A stretch of DNA of 64,000 nucleotides from Novispirillum itersonii subsp. itersonii ATCC 12639 (lineage in GTDB: Bacteria > Pseudomonadota > Alphaproteobacteria > Rhodospirillales > Rhodospirillaceae). Below are positions 45,390 through 54,997 of the stretch, one piece after another; position 1 is the stretch's first letter, and every line of letters begins with the position of its first letter. The notes beneath the pieces are model-generated. The model ran no database searches, had not been told where the DNA came from, and was given only the letters and a program-made list of their open reading frames with translations. The DNA is taken from NCBI RefSeq assembly GCF_000381985.1, contig NZ_KB907341.1, forward strand, positions 236,775-300,774, in the 5' to 3' direction. Both the position numbers and the translations under genes were made by a program.

Positions 45390-46481
45390 CTATACCGCAC
45401 TGGCAGCGCGGACGCGCAGCAGCATGATCAGAAAGAACGGACCGCCGATCCCGGCCATCACCAGCCCGACCGGCATTTCCGCCGGGACGGCGATGGTGCG
45501 GGCGATCAGGTCTGATCCGGTCAGCAGCATCGCCCCCATGCAGGCCGAACCGGGCAGCACCCGGCGATGATCCGGTCCGGTCATCAGCCGCACCAGATGC
45601 GGTGCCACCAGCCCGACAAAGGCAATGGTGCCCGCCACCGCCACCCCGGCACCGACCCCCAGCGCCACCAGCACGATGCACAGGCGCTTCAGGGCCTCGA
45701 CCCGCACCCCAAGGTGATAGGCCTCCGCCTCGCCCAGCAGCAGCAGGTTCAGGGACCGGGCGGTGAACAGCACCCCGCCCAGCGCCAGCACCATCAGCAT
45801 TGCCGCCGGAATCAGCGTGCCGGGGGTCAGCCCCCCCAGTCCACCCATGGTCCAGAACGTCAGCTGCCGCATCTGGGCATCATCGGCCAGATAGACGAAC
45901 AGGCCGATCACCGCCCCGCCCAGCGCATTCAGCGCGATCCCGGCCAGCAGCATCAGCGACAGCGACGGCTGGCCGTCACGGACAGAAAACGCATAAACCA
46001 ACGCCGTGACCGACAACCCACCCAGAAAAGCCGCCACCGGCAGCAGCAGCCCGGCGGGCAAAAAAACCGCCACCGGCAGACTGCCGCCCAGCACAATCGC
46101 CCCGGCGGCGGCAACCGCCGCCCCGGACGACACCCCGATCAGCCCCGGATCCGCCAGCGGATTGCGGAACAGCGCCTGCATCACCGCCCCCATCACCGCC
46201 AGCGTGGCCCCGATCAGGGCCGCCATCGCCACCCGGGGCAGACGGATCACCGCCAGAACGGTGGCGGTTGTCTCATCCAGCGGCGCACCGTCCCACAGGC
46301 CGGTCCAGCCGAACAGCACCTGCAACACCGCAGCGGCAGGCACCGCCACCGCCCCGGTCATCGCCGCCAGCACCGCGACCCCGGCCACCCCCAGCAGCAG
46401 GCCCGGTGTCACCCAGACACGGGGCGATCGCAGCGCCGACAGGCCGCCGCCCCGCCGCCAGCCCAGCAACAGCGCCGTCAT
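45390..46481 (-). CDS. hmuU: Heme ABC transporter permease HmuU
   Basis: The 363-residue FecCD-family permease has about ten membrane helices. Signature parts are VIRLPRVAMAALIGATLAVMGAVMQALFRNPLADPGLIGVSSGA and FVGLVAPHLVRLMTGPDHRRVLP. It moves heme through the inner membrane with HmuV. Its ATG overlaps the hmuT stop by four bases. Confidence 0.94.
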   Translation of the reverse strand: MTALLLGWRRGGGLSALRSPRVWVTPGLLLGVAGVAVLAAMTGAVAVPAAAVLQVLFGWTGLWDGAPLDETTATVLAVIRLPRVAMAALIGATLAVMGAVMQALFRNPLADPGLIGVSSGAAVAAAGAIVLGGSLPVAVFLPAGLLLPVAAFLGGLSVTALVYAFSVRDGQPSLSLMLLAGIALNALGGAVIGLFVYLADDAQMRQLTFWTMGGLGGLTPGTLIPAAMLMVLALGGVLFTARSLNLLLLGEAEAYHLGVRVEALKRLCIVLVALGVGAGVAVAGTIAFVGLVAPHLVRLMTGPDHRRVLPGSACMGAMLLTGSDLIARTIAVPAEMPVGLVMAGIGGPFFLIMLLRVRAASAV

Positions 46482-47371
46482 GCCGGAATCTCGGCCAGAC
46501 GGTCCGCCAGATCCCGCGCGGCGGCGGGGGTGCGTGGCCCCAGCCCCTGCAGCAGGCTGGCTTCCACCGTCAGCACCCGGCCCCGGCGCACGGCGGCACT
46601 GCCCGCCAGCAGCGGCATGGCCTGCAACCCGGCGATCCCGCCGGTCTGCTTCAGCGCCTGATCAGACACCAGCAGCACATCCGGGTTCAAAGGCAGCAGG
46701 GCTTCCGCCGAGACCGGCTTCCAGCCGGTCTGTCCGGCAAAGGCATTGCGGGCCCCGGCCATGCTGATCAACCCGTCAATCGGGGTCTGCCCCCCTGCCG
46801 CCATCGGGGTCGAATGCCCGATCAGCAGGAACAGCACGGACCGCCCCCCCGTCCCCGAGCCCGGCAGGGCCAACAGATCTGCCGTCATCCGTGCCGCCAG
46901 CGCATCAGCCGCCGCCGTTGCCCCCAGCGCCGCACCGCAGCGGTGGATGGTGGCGATCAGACCGGTGCCATCGACGGCGGGGGGCAACTGTTCCACCCGC
47001 ACCCCGGCAGCACGCACCTGCGCCAGAACCTCCGGCGGACCGGCATCATGCTGGGCCAGAATCAGATCGGGCCGCAGCGACAGCACACCTTCCGCCGCCA
47101 GCTGACGCAGATAGCCGGTGCGTGGCTTGTCCGCCAGTGTCGCCGGTGTGGTGGTGGTGGTATCCACCCCGACAATCCGTGCCGGGCCGATCAGGGCCTC
47201 AGCGATTTCGGACACCGGGCCACCCAGTGTGACAACCCGTTGCGGCACGGGCACCGCTGCCCCGGCCCGGGGGGTAAACAGCCCCCCGCCGGTGAAAACG
47301 ACGCCCCCGGCAGCCAGCAGCCCCAGCAGATGACGGCGGGACAGACCCCGCCCGGCGGACACAGCCATCAC
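46478..47371 (-). CDS. hmuT: Heme ABC transporter substrate-binding protein HmuT
   Basis: The 297-residue periplasmic protein starts with a signal that has adjacent arginines (GLSRRHLLGLLAAGGVVF), possibly Tat-type. The mature part is a FecB/BtuF-like helical-backbone binding protein (RVVTLGGPVSEIAEALIGPARIVGVD, about 42-68). It binds heme delivered from the outer-membrane receptor. A second ATG is one codon downstream. It lies eight bases after hmuS. Confidence 0.92.
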   Translation of the reverse strand: MMAVSAGRGLSRRHLLGLLAAGGVVFTGGGLFTPRAGAAVPVPQRVVTLGGPVSEIAEALIGPARIVGVDTTTTTPATLADKPRTGYLRQLAAEGVLSLRPDLILAQHDAGPPEVLAQVRAAGVRVEQLPPAVDGTGLIATIHRCGAALGATAAADALAARMTADLLALPGSGTGGRSVLFLLIGHSTPMAAGGQTPIDGLISMAGARNAFAGQTGWKPVSAEALLPLNPDVLLVSDQALKQTGGIAGLQAMPLLAGSAAVRRGRVLTVEASLLQGLGPRTPAAARDLADRLAEIPA

Positions 47372-47379
47372 CGCCCCCC

Positions 47380-48471
47380 TTACTCGGCAGCCTGCGCCAC
47401 GGCGCGGCGCGGCAGGGCATCCAGCAGGGCGCGCCAGTCGTCCCGCTCCGGCTCCCCTTCCCGGCGCTCGCCAAACAGGATGCAGAAGTTGTCACCGTTG
47501 GCGTCGTACAGTTCCAGCGAGGTCACATGACCATCGGCATGGGGCTTACGCACGACCCAGGCCGAGGCGATGCCGTCTTCCCGCAGGTGCAGGGTAAAGC
47601 CGGGATCCATGATGTTGAACCAGTTATCAATAATACGGACCGTCTGCACCGCCCCGGTATGGATCTGCACATTACCCCGGTTGCCGACAAACACCATGAT
47701 CGGCACCGCGCCATCCACCGCGCCCTGCACCACCTGCCGCAGGGCATCGGTCTGCACTTCCTCGGCAAATTCCGGGGCCAGACGCAGGGCCTGATGGCGG
47801 CCGACCCCGGCCTTTTTGACGATACCGTGGAACTGATGCACATCGGTCATGCCGCGCCACGACGACAGCAGGGTCTCGACATCCACGCTGTCATCGGCAG
47901 GGTCACTGGCCCGCGCGGGCACCAGATCGGCAACAAAACCGGGGGTCTGATCCTCAGCCACGTGGGCCGCCGTCAGGGCCTGAAACGCCGCCAGATCGGT
48001 GGTGTCACGGGCAAAAATCTTCAGGATGGAATCCCCGTGGGCGTCAAACACCTGAATGCTGTGGCGCGGCCCGGTCTTGGTCTGGGTGGTGACGGCAAAA
48101 GCCACCGCCCACTTGCCAAGGAACATCCGCAGGTCGATGGTACGGTTCAGCACCAGCCCCATCGCCGGGGAAATGGTCATGTTGCCAAAGGTGCCGACCT
48201 TTTCATGCACCGCCCATTCATTGCGGGTCAGCACCATCACATCGCCGCAGGCGGGCAGGCCTTCCAGCAGCGGCTTCCAGTCGGTGCGCAGGCGGCGCAC
48301 CGACCCGTCGGCACAGCCACAGGCGACAATGTGCGCTTCCGACACATGGTGCTGGGCGGCAACATCGCGCAGGCGGCCATTGCCGGTTCCCGCAGCAGCG
48401 GCAGTCCACAGGGCGGTCAGAGTGGCGGTCAGCGCCGCATCAGGCGCAGCAATAAAAGCAGAGGCAGTCAT
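47380..48471 (-). CDS. hmuS: Hemin-degrading/heme-trafficking factor HmuS
   Basis: HmuS/HemS/ChuS proteins bind cytoplasmic heme and release or pass on its iron. The 363-residue product from ATG 48471 has the two-fold repeat of the family: one half with VMVLTRNEWAVHEKVGTFGN and the other with MVFVGNRGNVQIHTGAVQTVRIIDNWFNIMDPGFTLHLRED. AGGAC precedes this ATG. The upstream in-frame extension to 48552 crosses into the preceding gap and is unlikely. It lies 44 bases after tonB. Confidence 0.93.
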   Translation of the reverse strand: MTASAFIAAPDAALTATLTALWTAAAAGTGNGRLRDVAAQHHVSEAHIVACGCADGSVRRLRTDWKPLLEGLPACGDVMVLTRNEWAVHEKVGTFGNMTISPAMGLVLNRTIDLRMFLGKWAVAFAVTTQTKTGPRHSIQVFDAHGDSILKIFARDTTDLAAFQALTAAHVAEDQTPGFVADLVPARASDPADDSVDVETLLSSWRGMTDVHQFHGIVKKAGVGRHQALRLAPEFAEEVQTDALRQVVQGAVDGAVPIMVFVGNRGNVQIHTGAVQTVRIIDNWFNIMDPGFTLHLREDGIASAWVVRKPHADGHVTSLELYDANGDNFCILFGERREGEPERDDWRALLDALPRRAVAQAAE

Positions 48472-48515
48472 GGACGTGTCCTGTTCAGAAAGACGGTTTT
48501 GATTTGGTTGAACGG

Positions 48516-49466
48516 TCAGCGCAGGCGGAACTGCACCGGAATCTCCACCCACAGGCTTCCGCGGTCAGAGACGGCAAACTTCCAGCCGGACACCGCCCTG
48601 ACGGCGGCGGCATCAAGGCTGTCAACCCCGCTGCCGGTCACGATACGGACTGTCCGGGGCACCCCGCCCCCTTCGACCAGAGCCTGCACCACCACCGTCC
48701 CTTCCAGACCAAGCTGGACGGCGCGGCGCGGGTATTCCGGCGGCTTCGGGGGTTCGAGATACCGGGCATCCCGGCTGACCGGGATACCCTCCTCACCCCG
48801 GAGGAGAGACGGCTCCGGGGTGACTGGAGAGGGAACAGAAGAAGCAGAAGAAACAGTAGAAACAGGGGCTGAGGTTGGGGCTGAGGCCGCCAAAGCCGGG
48901 GCCTCTGCCATCGCCGCCGCCGGAGCGGCAGGATGCGGGCGGGGGGCAGGCCGGGGGACCGCCGGTTTCTGCCGCAGGGGCGGCACCAGCGGGGTTGCCT
49001 TCACGGCAGCAGGCACCGCAACCGCCGCAGGGGCTGCTGCCGCCACCGATGACAGAACCGGCGGCGCGGGGTCAACGGACGGGACCACCACCGACTCCGG
49101 CTCGGCAGGCATCGGGGGCACAGGGTCCACCGGGGCCGCCACAGAAGGCGTAACCGGGGTCGGGATGGGGGCTGGAACTGGGGCGGGCTGCTCCCACGTC
49201 AGGGTCAGCACCGGGGCTGCCGAGGTCGGGGCCGCTGCATCCGGCTGGGCCGGAAACGGATCCCGCAGCAGCAGAACCGCCGCCCCGGCATGAACCAGAA
49301 CCGACAGCAGCGCCGTCGCTGTGGTGATCCGTGGATTGCGGCCTCGCGCCTCGCCCGGAAGCGGGCAGGTCAGCGGCGGCAGCCCCGCCCCGGACCCAAA
49401 CAGCGGACCGGACGCCGCCGCGCCATAAAATCCCTGTGCTGTCGCCATGGCCTGTGCCACTGCCAT
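48516..49466 (-). CDS. tonB: TonB-family energy transducer
   Basis: The 316-residue protein has one N-terminal membrane anchor (about 49-67, TATALLSVLVHAGAAVLLL) after a 48-residue cytoplasmic part. A long Pro/Ala/Val-rich span through the periplasm (about 75-225) leads to a C-terminal TonB domain (about 235-316) with PPEYPRRAVQLGLEGTVVVQALV. It transmits ExbB/ExbD energy to the outer-membrane receptor; exbBD are not in this window. GGGGAGA precedes ATG 49466. It heads the heme operon and is divergent from the receptor gene. Confidence 0.92.
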   Translation of the reverse strand: MAVAQAMATAQGFYGAAASGPLFGSGAGLPPLTCPLPGEARGRNPRITTATALLSVLVHAGAAVLLLRDPFPAQPDAAAPTSAAPVLTLTWEQPAPVPAPIPTPVTPSVAAPVDPVPPMPAEPESVVVPSVDPAPPVLSSVAAAAPAAVAVPAAVKATPLVPPLRQKPAVPRPAPRPHPAAPAAAMAEAPALAASAPTSAPVSTVSSASSVPSPVTPEPSLLRGEEGIPVSRDARYLEPPKPPEYPRRAVQLGLEGTVVVQALVEGGGVPRTVRIVTGSGVDSLDAAAVRAVSGWKFAVSDRGSLWVEIPVQFRLR

Positions 49467-49808
49467 TCTCCCCGCAGGTGATCCGCCCCGGCAACGGGGC
49501 AGACGGATGAACCCTCAGGCGCCCTGCGTTCTGTCGCATCGGGCGGCCTGATCCGGGCTGGCGGGAAGGACCATCGGGTCCGGGCTGGCTGGGATGAAGG
49601 GAGAGTAAAACGCTTTTTCATACTTTGCAAATGAAAATGACTTGCATTTACAGAATTGGGCCGCTATCCCTGTGGCAGGCCACGGACCGGAGGAGAGACC
49701 CGGTCCGCCCCAACCTCCCCTTTCCAGACCCCTTCACCGCGCCTGCCGTGCCGATGCGCACCGCGCAGACCCGCATGTCTTCCTGTCTGGTCAAGAGATC
49801 CATCTGCA
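49467..49808. promoter_or_regulatory. Divergent tonB/heme receptor control region with Fur-like box
   Basis: The 342-base gap contains at 49625-49650 an A/T-rich palindromic stretch. TGCAA at 49626 is mirrored by TTGCA ending at 49646, with AATGAAAATGA in the centre and AATG...CATT symmetry one step out. This resembles alphaproteobacterial Fur/iron boxes and would control both transcripts. No small hemP gene was found. Confidence 0.65.
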
Positions 49809-51896
49809 ATGACCCGCACTGCCCGCCTCCTGCGTGCCTCAACCGCCATGGCGCTTCTGTCGCCCCTGCTGACTGCCGCCCCGGCCCTGGCCCAGAGTGC
49901 CACTGCACAAAGCCCCACAGGGCAGAGTGCCACCACACAGGCCGCCCCTGCGGCGGTTCCGACCTATTCCATGGGGGCCGTGACCGCCACCGCCGACCGC
50001 ACTGAAAAAGCCGCCATTGACACCACCGCCCCGGTGTCTGTCCGGACCAGTGAAGAGCTGGACCGCACCATGCCGTCTACGGTCACCGACCTGCTCAGCG
50101 GTATTCCCGGGGTCACCGCCTATCAGACCGCCGGTCAGCCCGGCACTAAGATCAACATCCGTGGCCTGCAGGATTTCGGGCGCGTTAACGTGATGGTCGA
50201 TGGTGCCCGCCAGAACTTCCAGCGCAGCAGCCACGGCCAGAACACCACGGTGTTCATCGACCCCGACCTGATCGGGCAGGTTGACGTGGTGCGCGGCCCG
50301 TCTGCCGTTGTCTATGGCTCCGGCGCCATTGGCGGTATTGTCAATTTCCAGACCAAAGACGCCAAGGATCTGCTGCGCAAGGGCCAGACCTTCGGCGGGC
50401 AGGTCACCGGGATTTATGGTGACAATTCCGCCGAACGGCGCGGGGCCATCAGCGGTTACGCCGTGGCTGACTGGGCCGACGTCGTCGCCTCCGTCTCCGG
50501 CAGTGACCGGGGCAATTTCAAGGGCGGTGACGGCAAAAAGATTGATGCCTCCGGCTGGGAAAGCACCAGCGCCTTCGGCAAAATCACCCTGACCCCCAAC
50601 GACGACCACCAGCTGCGCCTGTCGGCGCTGCGCAGCACCTTCGACTATACCGCCGGGACCGGTGCCACCGCCGACAAGCTGGAAACCGACACCGACACCT
50701 TCACCCTGCGGCACCGGTTCACCCCGGAAAGCACCCGGCTGGTCGACCTGACCACCAACCTGACCTATTCAGAAACCGATCAGAACGAAACCCGCGTCGG
50801 CACCACCTCCAACGGTCGCAAGACTCAGGTTAAAGTAACCACCCCCGGCATCGATATCTTCAATACGTCACGGTTTGAAACCGGATCGGTCGGCCACGCG
50901 CTGACCATCGGCGGCGATGCCTTCCATGACGAAGTCACCGCCACCCGTGGCACCGGGGCGCTGGAATTCACCCCCGGCGGCAACCGCACCATTGCCGGGG
51001 CCTATGTGCAGGACGAAGTCGCCCTGACCGAACGCCTGAGCCTGATCGGGGCGGTCCGCTTTGACAGCTATGAGATGGAAAGCGAAACCCTCAGCGCCGA
51101 AGACACCGCCCTGTCGCCCAAGGTGACACTGGGCTACACCGTGGTGCCGGGCGTGCAGGTCTATGGCTCGTGGGCACAGGCTTTCCGTGCCCCGTCGATC
51201 ACCGAAACACTGATCAGCGGCACCCATCCGGCCCCGGCCCCGTTCCGCTTTGTGCCCAATCCGGGCCTGCGCCCCGAAACCGCCGAAAACCTCGAAATGG
51301 GTACCAACGTCAAGTTCGGCGACGTGCTGATGCCCAGAGACCGGCTGCAGTGGAAGACCTCGGTGTATCAGTCCGAGGTGGAAGACTATATCAACCAGTA
51401 CTTCAACATGGTCCGGTCCGGCGGAACGGTTAACTACGCCGCCTCGACCTACGGCTACCGCAACGAGGCGGAAGTCACCCTGCGCGGCGTTGAATCCGAA
51501 GTGGTCTATGACGCCGGGTTTGCCTATGCCGGGCTGACCCTGACCAACGCCCGGGGCAAAAACAACCTGACCGGCAAAAAGCTGACCTCCGGCCTTGGCT
51601 CCCGCGCCAGCCTGACCCTTGGCGTGCGCGACCGCAGCAACGGCCTCGACGGCGGCTGGAAGATGGATGGCCGTCTGGGACTGGAAGACGCCCATGCCTC
51701 TGACGATGGCGCACAGGCCGGGGGATACCTGCTGCACGGGCTGTATGTCGGCTATACCCCGCCGGAGCTGGATGACCGCCTGACCCTGCGGGTCTCGGTC
51801 GATAACCTGTTTGATACCGAATACCGCGACCGGCTGAAGGCTGATTCCCTTGAGCAGGGCCGGACCATCAAGGCCGGTGGCACCATCCGGTTCTGA
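49809..51896 (+). CDS. hmuR: TonB-dependent heme/hemoglobin receptor
   Basis: The 695-residue outer-membrane protein starts at ATG 49809 with a signal peptide (MTRTARLLRASTAMALLSPL, cut near ALA-QS). The plug domain (about 60-170) contains TVTDLLSGIPGVTAYQ, NIRGLQDFGRVNVMVDG and DVVRGPSAVVYGSGAIGG. The 22-strand barrel has the heme-receptor block FRAPSITETLISGTH followed by NPGLRPETAENLE, with a His between FRAP and NP(N/G)L. It ends GGTIRF. Two terminator-like modules follow. Confidence 0.94.
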   Translation: MTRTARLLRASTAMALLSPLLTAAPALAQSATAQSPTGQSATTQAAPAAVPTYSMGAVTATADRTEKAAIDTTAPVSVRTSEELDRTMPSTVTDLLSGIPGVTAYQTAGQPGTKINIRGLQDFGRVNVMVDGARQNFQRSSHGQNTTVFIDPDLIGQVDVVRGPSAVVYGSGAIGGIVNFQTKDAKDLLRKGQTFGGQVTGIYGDNSAERRGAISGYAVADWADVVASVSGSDRGNFKGGDGKKIDASGWESTSAFGKITLTPNDDHQLRLSALRSTFDYTAGTGATADKLETDTDTFTLRHRFTPESTRLVDLTTNLTYSETDQNETRVGTTSNGRKTQVKVTTPGIDIFNTSRFETGSVGHALTIGGDAFHDEVTATRGTGALEFTPGGNRTIAGAYVQDEVALTERLSLIGAVRFDSYEMESETLSAEDTALSPKVTLGYTVVPGVQVYGSWAQAFRAPSITETLISGTHPAPAPFRFVPNPGLRPETAENLEMGTNVKFGDVLMPRDRLQWKTSVYQSEVEDYINQYFNMVRSGGTVNYAASTYGYRNEAEVTLRGVESEVVYDAGFAYAGLTLTNARGKNNLTGKKLTSGLGSRASLTLGVRDRSNGLDGGWKMDGRLGLEDAHASDDGAQAGGYLLHGLYVGYTPPELDDRLTLRVSVDNLFDTEYRDRLKADSLEQGRTIKAGGTIRF

Positions 51897-51962
51897 TATT
51901 CCCCTGTTACTATACTCTATGACATAGGGCTGCGCCGGTTTTCCGACCCCTCAGCACGGAGA

Positions 51963-51997
51963 CAAACCCCGTTGTTTTTCAGCGGGGTTTGTTTTTT
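51963..51997 (+). terminator. Rho-independent terminator of the heme receptor gene
   Basis: Stem CAAACCCCG / CGGGGTTTG followed by TTTTTT. It is identical over about 38 bases to the terminator at 27525-27559. Confidence 0.92.
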
Positions 51998-52171
51998 GAG
52001 CCGTTCGGATAAGGGCCGCGATGCGTCTCCGCAGGCTGTTTTGCCTGTTAAAGCAGAACCAGCGAGTCGATGGTGACACTCTCGAGGGCGGTTTGGTGCG
52101 ACGGCGATGTCTTCCGCATACATCACTGAGTCAAAAGCCCCGCCAGTGTCGAGGGCTTTGTCAGTAGTCTG
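51998..52171. other. Spacer between two terminators with possible 23-codon frame
   Basis: Between the two terminator modules, the minus strand holds a short frame from ATG 52119 to TAA 52048 (starts MRKTSPSHQ, ends DSLVLL) without a ribosome-binding site. A small CAGGC-GCCTG hairpin follows it. An AAAGCCC/GGGCTTT pair lies near 52135-52161. No known gene is recognised. Confidence 0.3.
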
Positions 52172-52204
52172 GGGCGGAGACCGCAAAGTCTCCGCCCTTT
52201 TCTT
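52172..52204 (+). terminator. Second terminator module (copy of hairpin A at 27489)
   Basis: Stem GGGCGGAGAC / GTCTCCGCCC with loop CGCAAA, here followed by TTTTCTTTT. It faces the end of fruA. On the minus strand it lacks a T-run. Confidence 0.8.
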
Positions 52205-52224
52205 TTGCTCTGACGTGTTGACCG

Positions 52225-53979
52225 TCAGGCAACTTTCTTCTTCAGCACCCGCAACAACACGGCGGTCACCAGTGTTCCGGCGACCAGCGCCAGAACGTAG
52301 CCGCCCAGATGGGTCACCGCATTGGGGATCGGCAGCACAAAGATCCCACCATGCGGTACCTTCAGCTCCACCGCAAAGGCCATCGAGATCGCTCCGGCCA
52401 GTGCTGACCCGGCGATCAGGGCCGGAATCACCCGCAGCGGATCCTTGGCGGCAAACGGGATCGCGCCTTCGGTGATGAAGGAAATCCCCAGCACTGCCGC
52501 CGCCTTGCCGGCCTCCCGCTCATCGGTGGTGAAGCGGTCTTTGAACAGCAGGGTCGCCAGCGCAATCCCCAGCGGCGGGGTCATACCCGCAGCCATCGCC
52601 GCAGCCATCGGCATATAAACGCCGGTGCCGACAAGGCTGGTGGAGAACGCATAAGCCGCTTTGTTGACCGGGCCGCCCATGTCAAAGGCCATCATTGCCC
52701 CCAGCAGGACCCCCAGCAGTACGGCACTGCTGCCCTGCATGTTCTTCAGCCATTCCGTCAGGGCCGCCAGCAGCCCGGCCACCGGCGTACCGATGACATA
52801 GACCATCAGCAGACCGGTCAGCAGCGAGCCGAGGATCGGCAGGATCAGGACCGGCTTCAGGCCTTCAAGGTTACGATGCAGACGGATATGCCGGTTCAGA
52901 AAATCGACGCCGTACCCGGCGATGAACCCGGCGGCGATCCCGCCAAGGAACCCGGCCCCGATGTTGGCCGCAATCATGCCACCGATCATCCCCGGCGCGA
53001 TACCCGGGCGGTTGGCGATGGAATAGGCAATGTACCCGGCCAGCGCCGGAACCATCAGCGCAAAGCCACCCTTGGCCCCGATGGTGAACAGGGTATAGGC
53101 CAGCGTCCCCTTATACTGCTCATCAAAGGCGTAAACACCGCCCAGCGCAAAGGCGATGGCAATCAGCAGGCCGCCGGTCACCACAAACGGCAGCATAAAC
53201 GACACGCCGGTCATCAGGTGCTTATAGGGGCCACTGCGCTGCGCGGCCAGATCGGCCTTGGCGGCAGCCACGGTATCGGTCAGCTGCGGGCCCGATGTTT
53301 CGGCTGATGCCGGACCGGACAGAACGGACGCATCGGCCGCCGCTTTGGCAATCAGGGCCTTGCCGTCGTTGATCGCCGGTTTGGTGCCGGTCTGATAGAC
53401 CCGTTTGCCCTGAAACCGGGTCAGATCGACCTGCGTATCGGCGGCAATGATGACCAGATCCGCCGCCCGAATGTCCTCTGCCGTCAGGGTGTTCTGCGCC
53501 CCGACCGAGCCCTGCGTTTCAACCTTGATCGGATGACCGAGCGCCTGCGCTGCGGCGGTGATCCCTTCCGCCGCCATAAAGGTATGGGCAATCCCGGTCG
53601 GGCAGGAGGTGATCGCCACCAGCCGCAGAGCCGACGGTGCAGTGTCCGCAACCGGGGCCACTGCAACAGACGCTGCCGCTGGCGCGGGCAGACGGGCCAG
53701 CACCGCCGCCGCATCGGTCAGCACATCTTCGACCCGTACGGTGACAACCGGCAGCCCGGCGAAGCGGCTGGCGTCACCGGCATCGGCACCTACCAGAATC
53801 ACCCCGGTGGCCGAGGCCAGAGCCGCGCCGGAGAACGGGGTGCTGATCGCCCCGCCGCCGGTCAGCTCCACATGCAGGGACAGCCCGGCGGAAGAAGCCG
53901 CCTTCCGCAGCGCTTCGCTGGCCAGAACGCCCAGTGTGGCCCGTGGCCCGGCGTTGATGACAGCAAGAATGGTGGTCAT
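52225..53979 (-). CDS. fruA: Fructose PTS permease EIIBC (FruA)
   Basis: FruA takes up fructose and phosphorylates it to fructose 1-phosphate. The 584-residue protein has an N-terminal EIIB-like domain without the Cys motif (about 1-100) and the active EIIB domain with phospho-acceptor Cys126 in [16 protein letters not shown]. The EIIC membrane domain (about 245-584) contains [26 protein letters not shown] and [19 protein letters not shown]. It is the last gene of fruB-fruK-fruA. Confidence 0.96.
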   Translation of the reverse strand: MTTILAVINAGPRATLGVLASEALRKAASSAGLSLHVELTGGGAISTPFSGAALASATGVILVGADAGDASRFAGLPVVTVRVEDVLTDAAAVLARLPAPAAASVAVAPVADTAPSALRLVAITSCPTGIAHTFMAAEGITAAAQALGHPIKVETQGSVGAQNTLTAEDIRAADLVIIAADTQVDLTRFQGKRVYQTGTKPAINDGKALIAKAAADASVLSGPASAETSGPQLTDTVAAAKADLAAQRSGPYKHLMTGVSFMLPFVVTGGLLIAIAFALGGVYAFDEQYKGTLAYTLFTIGAKGGFALMVPALAGYIAYSIANRPGIAPGMIGGMIAANIGAGFLGGIAAGFIAGYGVDFLNRHIRLHRNLEGLKPVLILPILGSLLTGLLMVYVIGTPVAGLLAALTEWLKNMQGSSAVLLGVLLGAMMAFDMGGPVNKAAYAFSTSLVGTGVYMPMAAAMAAGMTPPLGIALATLLFKDRFTTDEREAGKAAAVLGISFITEGAIPFAAKDPLRVIPALIAGSALAGAISMAFAVELKVPHGGIFVLPIPNAVTHLGGYVLALVAGTLVTAVLLRVLKKKVA

Positions 53980-54034
53980 GGTTTCCTCCTGACGGGCTTC
54001 CCCCGTCCTTCTTCCTGAGACTTCGGCCTGCCGC

Positions 54035-54997
54035 TTAGCGCAGGACTACCGTTTCCGCCGTTGCGGCGAGATCTTCCACCACAGACCGGGCAGGCAGATG
54101 CGGCCCGACCTGTGCCAGCTTGGCGCAGGCAAAAGCCGCGGCCAGACGGGCGGCGCGGTCCAGCGGGGCATCCGCAAGGGCTGCAGCGGTCAGCCCCGCC
54201 ACCATCGCATCCCCGGCCCCGACCGTACTGACCGCCTGTACCGGCGGCAGACAGACCTGCACCGCCTGCCCGGCTTCAACGAACAGGGCCCCCTCTGCCC
54301 CCAGAGAAATCACCACCCGCCCCAGCCCCAGCGCCAGCAGATCAGCCGCCGCCGCCAGCAGCGCGGCTCTATCCGGCAGGGGCCGCCCGGCCCAGCCTTC
54401 CAGCTCCGCCCGGTTGGGTTTGATGCACCACGGCTTCGGCCCGGATGCCGCCAGCGCCGCCGTCAGCGGAGCGCCGCTGGTATCCAGCACCACCCGGGCG
54501 CCGGTAGCGGACAGCACCGCACACAGGTCAGCGTAGGCGGTTTCCGGCAGGCCCGGCGGCAGACTGCCGCCCAGCACCACCAGATCCCCGGCCCGCACGG
54601 TCTGGGTAAGGCTTTTGATCAGCATCGCCCACGCCGGTGCCGTCACCGCCGGGCCCGGCAGATTGATATCGGTGGTGTCCCCGGCAGACAGATCGGCGAT
54701 CTTGATGTTGGTGCGGGTTTCGCCCGGCACCCGTACAAAATGATCGGCAATCCCCTTGGCGGTCATGAAAGCCGCGAAGGCAGCCTGATTATCCGCCCCG
54801 AGGAACCCGGCGGCAGCCACCGGCACACCCCAGTCGGCAAGACATCCGGCCACATTGATCCCCTTACCCCCGGCATTGTGCTGGACAGTCTTCGCCCGCT
54901 GCACATGCCCGACGGCCAGCCGGTCAAGGGTGATGGTCTGGTCAATCGCCGGATTCAGGGTGACCGTCATCACCGCAGGAAGGGCCGGGGCGGTCAT
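54035..54997 (-). CDS. fruK: 1-Phosphofructokinase FruK
   Basis: FruK converts fructose 1-phosphate to fructose 1,6-bisphosphate with ATP. The 320-residue PfkB-family protein has [11 protein letters not shown] at the start and [18 protein letters not shown] (about 40-57). The anion-hole/catalytic motif [13 protein letters not shown] is near residue 250, with the catalytic Asp in GAGD. Its start overlaps the fruB stop by four bases; an internal ATG ten codons later is also possible. Confidence 0.96.
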   Translation of the reverse strand: MTAPALPAVMTVTLNPAIDQTITLDRLAVGHVQRAKTVQHNAGGKGINVAGCLADWGVPVAAAGFLGADNQAAFAAFMTAKGIADHFVRVPGETRTNIKIADLSAGDTTDINLPGPAVTAPAWAMLIKSLTQTVRAGDLVVLGGSLPPGLPETAYADLCAVLSATGARVVLDTSGAPLTAALAASGPKPWCIKPNRAELEGWAGRPLPDRAALLAAAADLLALGLGRVVISLGAEGALFVEAGQAVQVCLPPVQAVSTVGAGDAMVAGLTAAALADAPLDRAARLAAAFACAKLAQVGPHLPARSVVEDLAATAETVVLR

